Shown here: one piece after another, positions 5,671-11,105 of the stretch | Layout of the letters: each line of letters starts with the position of its first letter | Numbering within the stretch: the stretch's first letter is position 1 | Source: Candidatus Nomurabacteria bacterium | Lineage (GTDB): Bacteria; Patescibacteriota; Minisyncoccia; Phycocordibacterales; UBA10002 | Assembly: GCA_943349725.1 (NCBI GenBank) | Contig: CALQZP010000025.1 | Span: 1 to 13,844 of the forward strand | Direction: 5' to 3' | Length of the DNA: 13,844 nt | The notes under the pieces: model-generated | Seen by the model: only the letters and a program-made list of their open reading frames with translations | What the model was told of the DNA's origin: nothing | The model's database searches: none | Program-made: the position numbers and the translations under genes

Positions 5671-5698
5671 GAGAAAAAGAAACTGTCTAACAGACAGT
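5671..5698 (-). terminator. Terminator-like hairpin between atpE and atpF
   Basis: On the minus strand a perfect 7-bp stem (ACTGTCT at 5698-5692 with AGACAGT at 5688-5682, loop GTT) is followed by TTCTTTTTCTC. It starts 45 nt after the atpE stop and lies within the operon, so it cannot be a full terminator if the downstream subunits are made. Partial termination, or protection of the upstream mRNA end, would raise atpE over atpF-H-A. Confidence 0.65.
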
Positions 5699-5730
5699 AT
5701 AAAAGATTCAAGGATATTCCTTAAATCTCT

Positions 5731-5744
5731 TAACTATCAACTAC
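5731..5744. repeat. Two heptamers over the atpE stop
   Basis: TAACTAT and CAACTAC follow each other with period 7 on the plus strand and run up to the atpE stop codon. They resemble the TAACTNN heptamers found before atpE. With only two units this is suggestive only. Confidence 0.3.
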
Positions 5745-5953
5745 TAGAGCGAGAAAGCGATAACGAGGGCGTAAATCGCGATAGCCTCGGCGAACGCTGA
5801 CGCGATAAGCATCGGGACCAAGATTTTTCCCGCAGCTTCGGGATTGCGTCCGATAGCCTCCATAGCCTTTGCACCAATCATACCGATACCGATAGCGGGG
5901 CCGATGGCACCAACTCCGATTGCGATTGCCTTGGCGAGTGGAATGATTTCCAT
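5744..5953 (-). CDS. atpE: ATP synthase Fo subunit c
   Basis: The 69-residue protein forms two membrane helices joined by the polar loop (GRNPEAAGK, residues 35-43), the standard hairpin of the rotor ring. The ion-binding carboxylate is E56 in FAEAIAIYALV. In helix 1 the sequence is GPAIGIGMIG; sodium-type rings carry a Gln where I23 stands here and a Ser or Thr after the Glu, where this protein has A57. The site is therefore of the proton type by sequence. The start has one of the few visible Shine-Dalgarno sites in the window (AGGAAAAG, about 7-9 nt upstream), in keeping with the high expression needed for a multi-copy ring. Confidence 0.96.
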   Translation of the reverse strand: MEIIPLAKAIAIGVGAIGPAIGIGMIGAKAMEAIGRNPEAAGKILVPMLIASAFAEAIAIYALVIAFSL

Positions 5954-5966
5954 AATCTTTTCCTGT

Positions 5967-5987
5967 TAACTATTAACTAATAACTGA
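5967..5987. repeat. Heptamer tandem tract upstream of atpE
   Basis: TAACTAT, TAACTAA and TAACTGA follow each other at exact 7-nt spacing on the plus strand, sharing TAACT. They lie just upstream of the atpE ribosome-binding site within the 103-nt gap after atpB. Confidence 0.7.
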
Positions 5988-6056
5988 TTCTTGACCCTTC
6001 CCTTCTGGCATCTTTACGAATAAAAATACCAAAAGAAAACGTTCAAACTCTTTACA

Positions 6057-6959
6057 CTATGCGTGCGCCTCGCTTTCAGTATGCTCCGCATGCTCGTCGT
6101 GGTCCTGCGCCGCGATGGTGAAGTACACCAGCACCAAAATAGAGAAGATAAGCGCTTGGATAAGCCCCACGAAAATTTCAAGGAATAAAAACGGAATGGG
6201 AAGCAAAAACGGCAGGATATTGCTCATCGCCATGAGAAGTACCTCTCCCGCGAATACGTTTCCGAACAATCGAAACGAGAGGGACGCAACCTTGGCAAAT
6301 TCGCCTATAAGCTCCAGGAGCCCTACAAAGAACGTGACCGGGGCGACCACGAGTACCGTCGGTTCTTTTCGAACCTTCGTGAGGACACTCCCGAGCGCCT
6401 TGAGATTAACATATTTGTTGAAAGTCTTCCAGATTCCTATTGAGAAAATGCCGAAGAGGTTGGCGCTTACTACGGCCATTATAGCAAGAGCAATGGTTGT
6501 ATTTATGTCGGCTGTCCCGCTCCTCAGAAACGGAATAAATGCTTTGCCGTGCTCCCCCGTTTCAATGAGTCCGAGTCCACCAATAGGAAGAAGCCCCAGC
6601 CAGTTATTGACGAGAATAAAAAGGAAGACAGAGAGCGCGAGCGGAAATACCTTTGTGGAAATTTTTCGACTATTCGTCACTTGGTCGCACAGATTCAGCG
6701 CCCCCTCCATCAAGACTTCAAAAAAGTTCTGTATGCCTCGAGGAACCTCACGAAGCGTGAGGCGAATAGCGACCGCGATAACGCCGATAACGATAACGGC
6801 AGTGGTGCTCGTGAGTAGCGCGTTAGTAATATGAAAGGAGCCGAAATCGGTTAGCTTCTCGGCATAGAGTGTCACCTCATGCTTCACCTCGGTCTTCGCC
6901 ACACTTTCGGTGACGGCGACATGGCTCTCGGTATTATTTTGGTTCAGTTGGTTTTCCAT
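6057..6959 (-). CDS. atpB: ATP synthase Fo subunit a
   Basis: This is the stationary membrane subunit that passes ions to the c-ring. From the ATG at 6959 it has 300 residues with several hydrophobic helices. The essential arginine is R230 in SFRLFGNVFAGEVLL; E219 (ELIGEFAK) and Q269 (GLIQALIF) are also at typical places. The N-terminal 30 residues (MENQLNQNNTESHVAV and on) are polar. The C-terminus is rich in H and E (DHDEHAEHTESEAHA), an unusual acidic-histidine tail that could bind metal, although this is a guess. The chosen start overlaps the end of atpI by 26 nt; an alternative TTG at 6989 would add ten residues and lacks support. Confidence 0.95.
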   Translation of the reverse strand: MENQLNQNNTESHVAVTESVAKTEVKHEVTLYAEKLTDFGSFHITNALLTSTTAVIVIGVIAVAIRLTLREVPRGIQNFFEVLMEGALNLCDQVTNSRKISTKVFPLALSVFLFILVNNWLGLLPIGGLGLIETGEHGKAFIPFLRSGTADINTTIALAIMAVVSANLFGIFSIGIWKTFNKYVNLKALGSVLTKVRKEPTVLVVAPVTFFVGLLELIGEFAKVASLSFRLFGNVFAGEVLLMAMSNILPFLLPIPFLFLEIFVGLIQALIFSILVLVYFTIAAQDHDEHAEHTESEAHA

Positions 6960-7197
6960 TTTCGTTCTTACTATCCCGTATATGTGCAAACGCTACCTTT
7001 ACAATTCCGAATGATGAGATGAGAAATCCGACACAGGTAAGCCCTATGAAAAGCCAGGGTTCTGTTCCGAAGCGTCCATCAAGGTATTTACCGAGAATAA
7101 GCGCGAGAACGAGTGGAACAATAATCCAACCCGAAACCTGGCCAAATACAGCTACGGCCGGCTTCCACCAGAGCTTATTTTTAGGTTCGCTTTCCAT
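6934..7197 (-). CDS. AtpZ/AtpI-like assembly protein of the ATP synthase
   Basis: From the ATG at 7197 the protein has 87 residues and two membrane helices (about residues 14-38 and 46-68). The segment VSGWIIVPLVLALILGKYLD followed by the GTEPWLFIGLT turn is typical of the AtpZ/AtpI family encoded at the head of atp operons, which is linked to c-ring assembly or ion supply. The tail (DSKNENGKPTEPK) is hydrophilic. A longer frame with 15 more codons upstream would run through the leader hairpin and the -10 region, so it is rejected. No Shine-Dalgarno site is seen. The gene overlaps atpB, as expected for the first genes of one operon. Confidence 0.85.
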   Translation of the reverse strand: MESEPKNKLWWKPAVAVFGQVSGWIIVPLVLALILGKYLDGRFGTEPWLFIGLTCVGFLISSFGIVKVAFAHIRDSKNENGKPTEPK

Positions 7198-7200
7198 GTA

Positions 7201-7223
7201 AAGAAAAGGCTCTGCGTCGAGCC
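7201..7223 (-). promoter_or_regulatory. Leader hairpin before atpI
   Basis: In the minus-strand leader GGCTC (7223-7219) pairs with GAGCC (7212-7208) around a 6-nt loop, followed by TTTTCTTT and the ATG. The stem is short, but it lies exactly where a ribosome-binding site would be. It could attenuate transcription or affect initiation; it may also be chance. Confidence 0.35.
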
Positions 7224-7232
7224 AGTAGCAGT

Positions 7233-7261
7233 ACTTTAGCAAAAAGCGCCGATATTCTCAA
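7233..7261 (-). promoter_or_regulatory. Promoter of the atp operon
   Basis: On the minus strand TTGAGA (7261-7256) is followed by a 17-nt spacer and TAAAGT (7238-7233), preceded by TGC to give an extended -10. The predicted start is near 7226, about 29 nt before the atpI ATG. It lies in the only gap between the transporter gene and atpI. Confidence 0.6.
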
Positions 7262-7287
7262 CTGTACTTCTGGGCGAGCGAAGTAAT

Positions 7288-7935
7288 TTACTTTTTACCC
7301 GACAAAAGCCTTACTCCCCCATACACCAAGGGTGTAATCAGTACTGCAAAGGCGATTTTGAGCAGGAAGTATGGAATAATCATTTTGAAAACAAAGAGTG
7401 CGTCAAACCTCGGGGTCATCTGATAAAACGCGATGAACATAAAGACGGTCGTATCCACAAGTTCGGAGGCAAAAGTAGAGACGTTGGTGCGAATCCAGAG
7501 ATACCCCCCCTTGGTCGCTTTTCTTATTTTCTCAAAAACAAAAATATCTTGAAGCTGGGCAAGGGAAAAAGCTACAATACTCGCCACGATAATGCGCAGT
7601 GACGACCCGAAAACGACTTCGTACGCGTCATTACTCGCGAAACGCACATTCGGCTCGAGCCAGACGAACATCGCCGAATACACAAAAAGAAGTATCAGAG
7701 TCAGCATGCCCGCGAGCGTGAGCTGTCGTGTAAACCTCTTTCCGTAGAGTTCCGTCGCAATGTCGGTAATGGCAAAGCTTATCGGCACCATAAACACCGC
7801 GACAGAAGCTCCGATGCCGAAAATGGTGATGATCTTCCCGCCAAGCAGGTTCATTCCCACAAGCACCCCGATGAATACGCTAATAAGCGTCAATAACTTA
7901 AAATCCGCTTCGGGTTTTCGTAGTGTAGTTTCCAT
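7288..7935 (-). CDS. Queuosine-precursor transporter, YhhQ/VUT family
   Basis: This 215-residue integral membrane protein has about six hydrophobic helices. Family landmarks are NLLGGKI near residue 30, PISFAITDIATELYGK (about residues 51-66), ASIVAFSLAQLQDIFVFEKI, YLWIRTNVSTFASELVDT and a final PYFLLKIAFAVLITPLVYGG. Members of this family import queuosine precursors (7-deazaguanine bases) for tRNA modification; in genomes without synthesis genes this is a salvage route. It begins 10 nt after the reductase gene and probably shares its transcript. The substrate is inferred from the family. Confidence 0.88.
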   Translation of the reverse strand: METTLRKPEADFKLLTLISVFIGVLVGMNLLGGKIITIFGIGASVAVFMVPISFAITDIATELYGKRFTRQLTLAGMLTLILLFVYSAMFVWLEPNVRFASNDAYEVVFGSSLRIIVASIVAFSLAQLQDIFVFEKIRKATKGGYLWIRTNVSTFASELVDTTVFMFIAFYQMTPRFDALFVFKMIIPYFLLKIAFAVLITPLVYGGVRLLSGKK

Positions 7936-7945
7936 GGTGTGTAAT

Positions 7946-8482
7946 CTATTTTTTGTAATGAAGTAACAGTGTCCCTTTTTCGTTAAGCTTTTTCACCGAC
8001 ACAAGCGTCCAGTTTCCTCCAAAGTTTCCTTTTTTAAGAAATGGTTTTCCCGAGCCAAATACGACAGGCTCAAGCGTCAGATATATTTCGTCAACAAGTT
8101 TATTTTTAAGGAACCAGTCATAGATGGAGGCTCCGCCGGCAACCACCACTCGGTTCCATTTCATCTTTTTTAAGAGCGTGAGCAATTTGGTTTGGGAACC
8201 CTTGAAGTATACAACCCCCGTCTCCGCAGACGGAGACACCCCCTTTACTAAGGGGGATTGGGAGAAAATGATGCGATTGCGCGGGGTGAGTGGGCGTGGG
8301 ATAGCTTCAAAGGTCTTGCGACCCAGTACGACAACATCGGCTCGGTCAAGCTCACTCTTAAAGAACTTTTGGTCCTCTTTGCTTGTCCATTCGGTCCCTT
8401 CCTTTTTGCCGTTCGTAATCTTTCCGTCCAGGCTGACCGCGACAACGAGAACAAATGTCAGTTTTTTAGCGTTTTCCGTCAT
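7946..8482 (-). CDS. RibD C-terminal / dihydrofolate-reductase-fold reductase
   Basis: The 178-residue protein matches the RibD_C family: VLVVAVSLDGKIT (residues 11-23), EWTSKEDQKFFKSELDRADV, VLGRKTFE (52-59), the nucleotide-binding loop VVVAGGASIYDWFL (112-124) and LTLEPVVFGSGKPFL. Such enzymes use NAD(P)H to reduce a pterin or riboflavin-pathway substrate. The exact substrate here cannot be told. It overlaps the CofE-like gene by 17 nt, so the two are coupled. Residues about 74-89 (SQSPLVKGVSPSAETG) are encoded by a palindromic element and look like an in-frame insertion in a surface loop between core strands. Confidence 0.88.
   Translation of the reverse strand: MTENAKKLTFVLVVAVSLDGKITNGKKEGTEWTSKEDQKFFKSELDRADVVVLGRKTFEAIPRPLTPRNRIIFSQSPLVKGVSPSAETGVVYFKGSQTKLLTLLKKMKWNRVVVAGGASIYDWFLKNKLVDEIYLTLEPVVFGSGKPFLKKGNFGGNWTLVSVKKLNEKGTLLLHYKK
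8216..8263. repeat. Palindromic element in frame within the reductase gene
   Basis: Two perfect 7-bp hairpins lie side by side: GTCTCCG/CGGAGAC (8220-8226 with 8231-8237) and CCCCCTT/AAGGGGG (8239-8245 with 8250-8256). The same modular pattern, a CTCCCTTT-type hairpin followed by a GAC...GTC and GGGATT segment, occurs in the gap at 9223-9262. The element is translated as part of the protein without breaking the frame. Confidence 0.7.
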
Positions 8483-9188
8483 AAATGGGTTTAAGTAGCG
8501 GGTAGTAGATGTCTTTCTTCGGATCTATCAATAGTTCTTTGCGTGTATCGAGCGTGGTAAACACGAGGCGTGGGGCTTCGCGGACAATCGCCATTGGGAT
8601 TTGCTCGCTTGTCTCCCCCATTACGGCCACCGCAGATGCAGTAATACCATCCGCAATGTTAGATTTTGAGAACTTGAATTTCCTCCCAAAAATATCTTTT
8701 TCACCAATATGATTTACAACCGGGTGAAAACCGTGAAAGCCGATAGCAATCCCAATCACTCCTGCGCGAAGTGGTGTGCAGTAGCTATCGGAAATAATGA
8801 CCCCTAGATTTTTTATACCTGTTTCCTTTCGCAAAAATCTCCAGATATTTTTTGCGGACTGCATCGGATCCTTTGGCCATAAAATCCAATATCCGTTGCC
8901 ATTGCTATCGTCAATTCCTGCGGATGCGATAATGGTGTTCCCCTTTATAGAGAACAGCGAATCCTCAAACTGGTTAAACGAACGGAAGTCTGACTCTTGC
9001 TCAATTAATTTCTTTTTAGCTTCAGCCGTGCTTGCTAGAACACATCTCCCCTCTCCGATAGCGACAATTTTGGACGTCACGACAAGCACATCTCCGTCGT
9101 GGAGACGCCTTGAGACTTTCTCTAGTGTCGGAAAAATATCGTCCTGTGGGGGAAGGAATACTCGAGTTTTTATTGGTAGTATGTGCAT
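8466..9188 (-). CDS. CofE-like F420-0:gamma-glutamyl ligase family protein
   Basis: This 240-residue protein has the landmarks of the CofE family: DVLVVTSKIVAIGEGR (about residues 33-48), SAGIDDSNG, the LGVIISDSYCTPLRAGVIGI core, GFHGFHPVVNHIGEKDIFGR, SNIADGITASAVAVMGE and IPMAIVREA. CofE adds glutamate to coenzyme F420-0 in archaea and actinobacteria. No other F420 gene is visible in this window, so the true substrate is open. The protein carries the N-terminal PIKTRVFLPPQDDI typical of the fold. It is the first gene of a run with the reductase and the queuosine-precursor transporter. No clear promoter was found; a complex palindromic region lies upstream. Confidence 0.85.
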   Translation of the reverse strand: MHILPIKTRVFLPPQDDIFPTLEKVSRRLHDGDVLVVTSKIVAIGEGRCVLASTAEAKKKLIEQESDFRSFNQFEDSLFSIKGNTIIASAGIDDSNGNGYWILWPKDPMQSAKNIWRFLRKETGIKNLGVIISDSYCTPLRAGVIGIAIGFHGFHPVVNHIGEKDIFGRKFKFSKSNIADGITASAVAVMGETSEQIPMAIVREAPRLVFTTLDTRKELLIDPKKDIYYPLLKPIYDGKR

Positions 9189-9222
9189 AGTTGTAAGTTA
9201 ATAGTGAAAGCACGACAGCATT

Positions 9223-9340
9223 CTCCCTTTTCTAAAGGGAGCAGACGAAGTCGAGGGATTTAAATCCTCCACCTCGAAGACTCGGCACCTCCTTTCCCTC
9301 TTCGCATAAAGCTTCGGAGGGACACCGTAGGAAAGGAGGA
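9223..9340. repeat. Composite palindromic repeat between the CofE-like and PH genes
   Basis: There are three inverted repeats in a row. CTCCCTTT/AAAGGGAG spans 9223-9241 with a 3-nt loop. GTCGAGG with CCTCGAAGAC spans about 9250-9281. CCTCCTTTCC (9288-9297) pairs perfectly over 10 bp with GGAAAGGAGG (9330-9339) and has smaller pairings inside. The first part resembles the element inside the reductase gene. The remaining bases of this 266-bp gap show no gene. Confidence 0.7.
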
Positions 9341-9409
9341 ACTAGAGTGGAGCAAAACCCGACCAGGTTTGAGTTGTGTTTGAAAGAAGCATTACTGCGG
9401 AAATTAAAA

Positions 9410-9433
9410 GCGTGCCCACTATAACAAAGTGGG
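9410..9433 (-). terminator. Weak terminator after the PH-domain gene
   Basis: On the minus strand CCCACT (9433-9428) pairs with AGTGGG (9420-9415) around a 7-nt loop, 22 nt after the gene stop. The T-run (TTTT) begins only after five further bases (CACGC), so efficiency is doubtful. Confidence 0.3.
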
Positions 9434-9454
9434 ACGAAAATGACGAGGACTTAC

Positions 9455-10039
9455 CTAAAATCGTTCGGTTTGTTCTTTCGTCGGGGACTTGATGGAGACC
9501 TCCTGTTTCTCCACTTGGATACGGTGATGTTCCTCCATTATTTTTTCCTTTAGCGTATTCGGATTCGCTACTCCCTTCATCCGAAATGAACCATTACTTG
9601 CGGTACTTACTTCAACCGTTCCAAAGCCGATAACCGTAGCAAGAATTCCAGGGACCTTCACCGTAGCGTCTTGAATCATATCAAGCCTAAAGGTTGAAAT
9701 TTTTCTATTAAATAGCCCTATTTGTTCAATCGCGATGATTCTAAAGTTAGTGACGAACCACACGTCCAGATAGTAGTCGGTCCAGAGGAGGGTGAAAATG
9801 ATCCAGAGAATGAGAAGTAAGAGTGACCAGAGGAAAAGCACGATAAGAAAAAAGTCGCCCTGAAAATGAAGCGCTTCGGTAATCGTGAGCAAGAGCTCTC
9901 GTGGAATAAGGTAAGGAGCAAAAAGAAGAATTGACGGAAGTACCGCAAGGAGCGCAAGAACAACCGATTCACCCGCAAAGATAAACCACTGCTTGCGCGC
10001 GGTATAAAGGATTTGCTCGTTGTCTTCAAGTGGAGGCAT
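9455..10039 (-). CDS. Membrane protein with bacterial PH domain (bPH2-like)
   Basis: The 194-residue protein has two membrane helices (about residues 22-42 and 62-86), followed by a cytoplasmic domain reading WTDYYLDVWFVTNFRIIAIE, then LFNRKISTFRLDMIQDATV and VIGFGTVEVSTAS. This is the pattern of the bacterial PH-like domain: a WYLTN-type strand, R-K-I-S-x-x-x-L-x-x-I-Q-D, and a terminal GTV strand. The domain family is known; its role in membrane-associated proteins is not settled. The C-terminus is charged (KSPTKEQTERF). The gene starts 3 nt after the stop of the small membrane protein gene, so the two form an operon. Confidence 0.85.
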   Translation of the reverse strand: MPPLEDNEQILYTARKQWFIFAGESVVLALLAVLPSILLFAPYLIPRELLLTITEALHFQGDFFLIVLFLWSLLLLILWIIFTLLWTDYYLDVWFVTNFRIIAIEQIGLFNRKISTFRLDMIQDATVKVPGILATVIGFGTVEVSTASNGSFRMKGVANPNTLKEKIMEEHHRIQVEKQEVSIKSPTKEQTERF

Positions 10040-10042
10040 AAA

Positions 10043-10270
10043 TCAGAGTGAAGCTATAGTTAACGAATAGAGAACAATCGCGCTTGCAAGGATCGCGGCG
10101 CCTATGACTCCATACAACGTACGCATGCGGGAAACGGCCCGTGCTTCGAGTCCGAATCGCTTCCAGTGATAGCGAAAAATAAGCGTCATTACCACAAAGA
10201 TAACAAACGTGATACCGAGCAAAACGGTAAGCACGGTCTTCTCGATGACGATGGTGGGAAAGGGAAACAT
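10043..10270 (-). CDS. Small two-helix membrane protein
   Basis: From the ATG at 10270 the protein has 75 residues with two hydrophobic helices (about residues 10-31 and 52-72), joined by a basic loop (FRYHWKRFGLEARAVSRMR). The start was chosen over a GTG seven codons upstream because AAGGA lies 4-5 nt before it, one of the few Shine-Dalgarno sites here. It is placed 3 nt before the PH-domain gene. I do not recognise a named family. Positively charged residues in the loop suggest that the loop faces the cytoplasm. Confidence 0.7.
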   Translation of the reverse strand: MFPFPTIVIEKTVLTVLLGITFVIFVVMTLIFRYHWKRFGLEARAVSRMRTLYGVIGAAILASAIVLYSLTIASL

Positions 10271-10281
10271 AACGTCCTTCA

Positions 10282-10307
10282 ATTGTACCACACTAGTGTG
10301 CTGTCAA
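10282..10307 (-). promoter_or_regulatory. Possible promoter with palindromic operator for the small membrane protein operon
   Basis: On the minus strand a perfect -35 hexamer TTGACA (10307-10302) and TGGTACAAT (extended -10; TACAAT at 10287-10282) lie only 14 nt apart. The 12-bp perfect palindrome CACACTAGTGTG (10289-10300) fills nearly the whole spacer. A 14-nt spacer is too short for normal use, so the -10 may work by its extension, or the palindrome may bind a regulator. The predicted start lies very near the start codon. Confidence 0.4.
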
Positions 10308-10824
10308 TATATCATTTGCTCGAACTTTTTTCCAAAAGAAGCTAGTTGAGGAATGAAGCATACCACGCGCTGAAGCGCCTCTGGGCGAAGCATAGAGCAT
10401 ATCCTGCTGAAAAGTGTGGTATGCCTCCAAATAAAGTTTGGCCTCGTCCTATCCCCCGCAGCAAGCTGTTCCCTCGTAGGACCTCGGCGGAGTATTAGGC
10501 GAGGCAACGGGGCACCACAGGAGTACTTCAGAAAATACAGTCGCGAGTACACTCCTTATTTTCTTGGTCGCAACTTTGTTGCAGAAGAGCTCCCTCCGCT
10601 AACACATCTTTGCATTTGCGGATTCATCCCCGCCGCAAGGCGGACGGGGTATTCTCCGCAATCACAATAACAAAATAGACTCGGTTTTGCGAAACAATTT
10701 TCTGGGAAAAGGACTTGGCAAAACCTCGGCTGATTTTTGTTTTTGTACTTGTCCGCGCGGAGGATGTCAGTCAGGGTTCTGCTCGAAATGGGTTCTAACT
10801 TTTTCAAACAAACACCACCCTAGG
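10308..10824. other. Gene-free, inverted-repeat-rich region, possible structured RNA
   Basis: No credible protein gene is visible; the open frames of 80-90 codons on both strands have low-complexity, unfamiliar sequence. Many inverted repeats occur. GCATACCAC (10358-10366) pairs with GTGGTATGC (10416-10424). GTCCTA pairs with TAGGAC near 10446-10491, inside GCCTCG/CGAGGC. TTGCGGA and TCCGCAA frame a second stem CCCCG/CGGGG at 10616-10661. GGTTTTGC pairs with GCAAAACC in 10683-10725. CCACCCTAGGGTGG is a perfect palindrome at 10814-10827. I looked for the conserved blocks of RNase P RNA, tmRNA, SRP RNA and 5S rRNA and did not find them. Confidence 0.45.
10616..10661. repeat. Two-tier hairpin element
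   Basis: The 7-bp outer stem TTGCGGA/TCCGCAA encloses symmetric 5-nt internal loops (TTCAT and TATTC) and an inner stem CCCCGCCGC/GCGG-A-CGGGG. The regular layout suggests an extragenic palindromic repeat rather than a random fold. No T-run follows on either side. Confidence 0.6.
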
Positions 10825-10842
10825 GTGGACCCAAGCGGACTC
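10825..10842. repeat. 18-bp copy of the tRNA-Ala 3' end
   Basis: These 18 bases are identical to 11016-11033, the 3' end of the tRNA-Ala(UGC) gene. On the minus strand weaker similarity extends a further 10 nt into the T-arm. The two copies are in direct orientation 173 bp apart. Such a repeat is what an integrative element leaves beside a tRNA gene, but a decayed tRNA duplicate is also possible. Confidence 0.6.
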
Positions 10843-10964
10843 TCCACCTACCGTGGCGGGTACTTTTCGACCTCGCCGCACCACAAGAGTATTTCCATTT
10901 TTCTAAGAGGACTACCTGTAAGAAAAATTGGTCACTCGGTAACGAAAAGTCTTTCTCGTCCGCC

Positions 10965-10986
10965 GTAAGCAAAGCAGTTTGCTTAC
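10965..10986. repeat. Hairpin between the tRNA 3' copy and tRNA-Ala
   Basis: GTAAGCAAA and TTTGCTTAC form a perfect 9-bp stem with the loop GCAG. Only three T follow on the plus strand, so it is not a clear terminator. It lies in the 173-bp segment between the two copies of the tRNA 3' end; the rest of that segment holds no gene that I can support. Confidence 0.55.
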
Positions 10987-10987
10987 T

Positions 10988-11025
10988 TTGGGTCCGCAAT
11001 TTCGCAGACTCAATTGTGGACCCAA
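10988..11025. repeat. Inverted repeat spanning the 3' end of tRNA-Ala
   Basis: TTGGGTCC(G)CAATT at 10988-11001 is complementary to AATTG(T)GGACCCAA at 11012-11025, 13 pairs with one mismatch. In the precursor RNA the 3' acceptor strand of the tRNA could pair with its own trailer rather than with the 5' end. Confidence 0.6.
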
Positions 11026-11089
11026 GCGGACTCGAACCGCTTACCTCCTCATTGCAAATGAGGCGCTCTACCAGATGAGCTATGGGCCC
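11017..11089 (-). tRNA. tRNA-Ala, anticodon UGC
   Basis: The 73-nt sequence folds as a full cloverleaf: acceptor GGGCCCA/TGGGTCC with discriminator A, D-stem GCTC/GAGC, anticodon stem CCTCA/TGAGG with loop TTTGCAA (anticodon TGC), and T-stem AGCGG/CCGCT with loop TTCGAGT. The G3-U70 pair, the identity mark for alanine, is present. CCA is not encoded. It lies 16 nt after the other alanine tRNA and is probably co-transcribed with it. Confidence 0.95.
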
Positions 11090-11105
11090 AATGTATTCTA
11101 TTCTT

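Noticed and set aside
5744..5953. Sodium-type c-ring
   Set aside because: The Gln in helix 1 and the Ser/Thr after the ion-binding Glu, needed for sodium binding, are Ile and Ala here.
6115..6834. 239-codon plus-strand frame
   Set aside because: It is antisense to atpB, which has clear family residues, and has Thr/Arg/Ile-rich shadow composition.
10304..10807. Two minus-strand open frames of 82 and 83 codons in the same frame, split by one stop
   Set aside because: The translated sequence shows no recognisable motif or membrane segment and covers strong inverted repeats. A pseudogene is possible but unsupported.
10308..10824. RNase P RNA, tmRNA, SRP RNA or 5S rRNA
   Set aside because: Conserved blocks such as GAGGAAAGTC with ACAGAA (RNase P), a tmRNA alanine-type end with tag frame, or GGAAGCAGC (SRP) were not found on either strand by eye. 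A covariance search could still change this.
10416..10968. Plus-strand open frames of 84 and 93 codons
   Set aside because: They run through hairpins and the tRNA 3' repeat and have unusual Cys- and Arg-rich composition; treated as chance.
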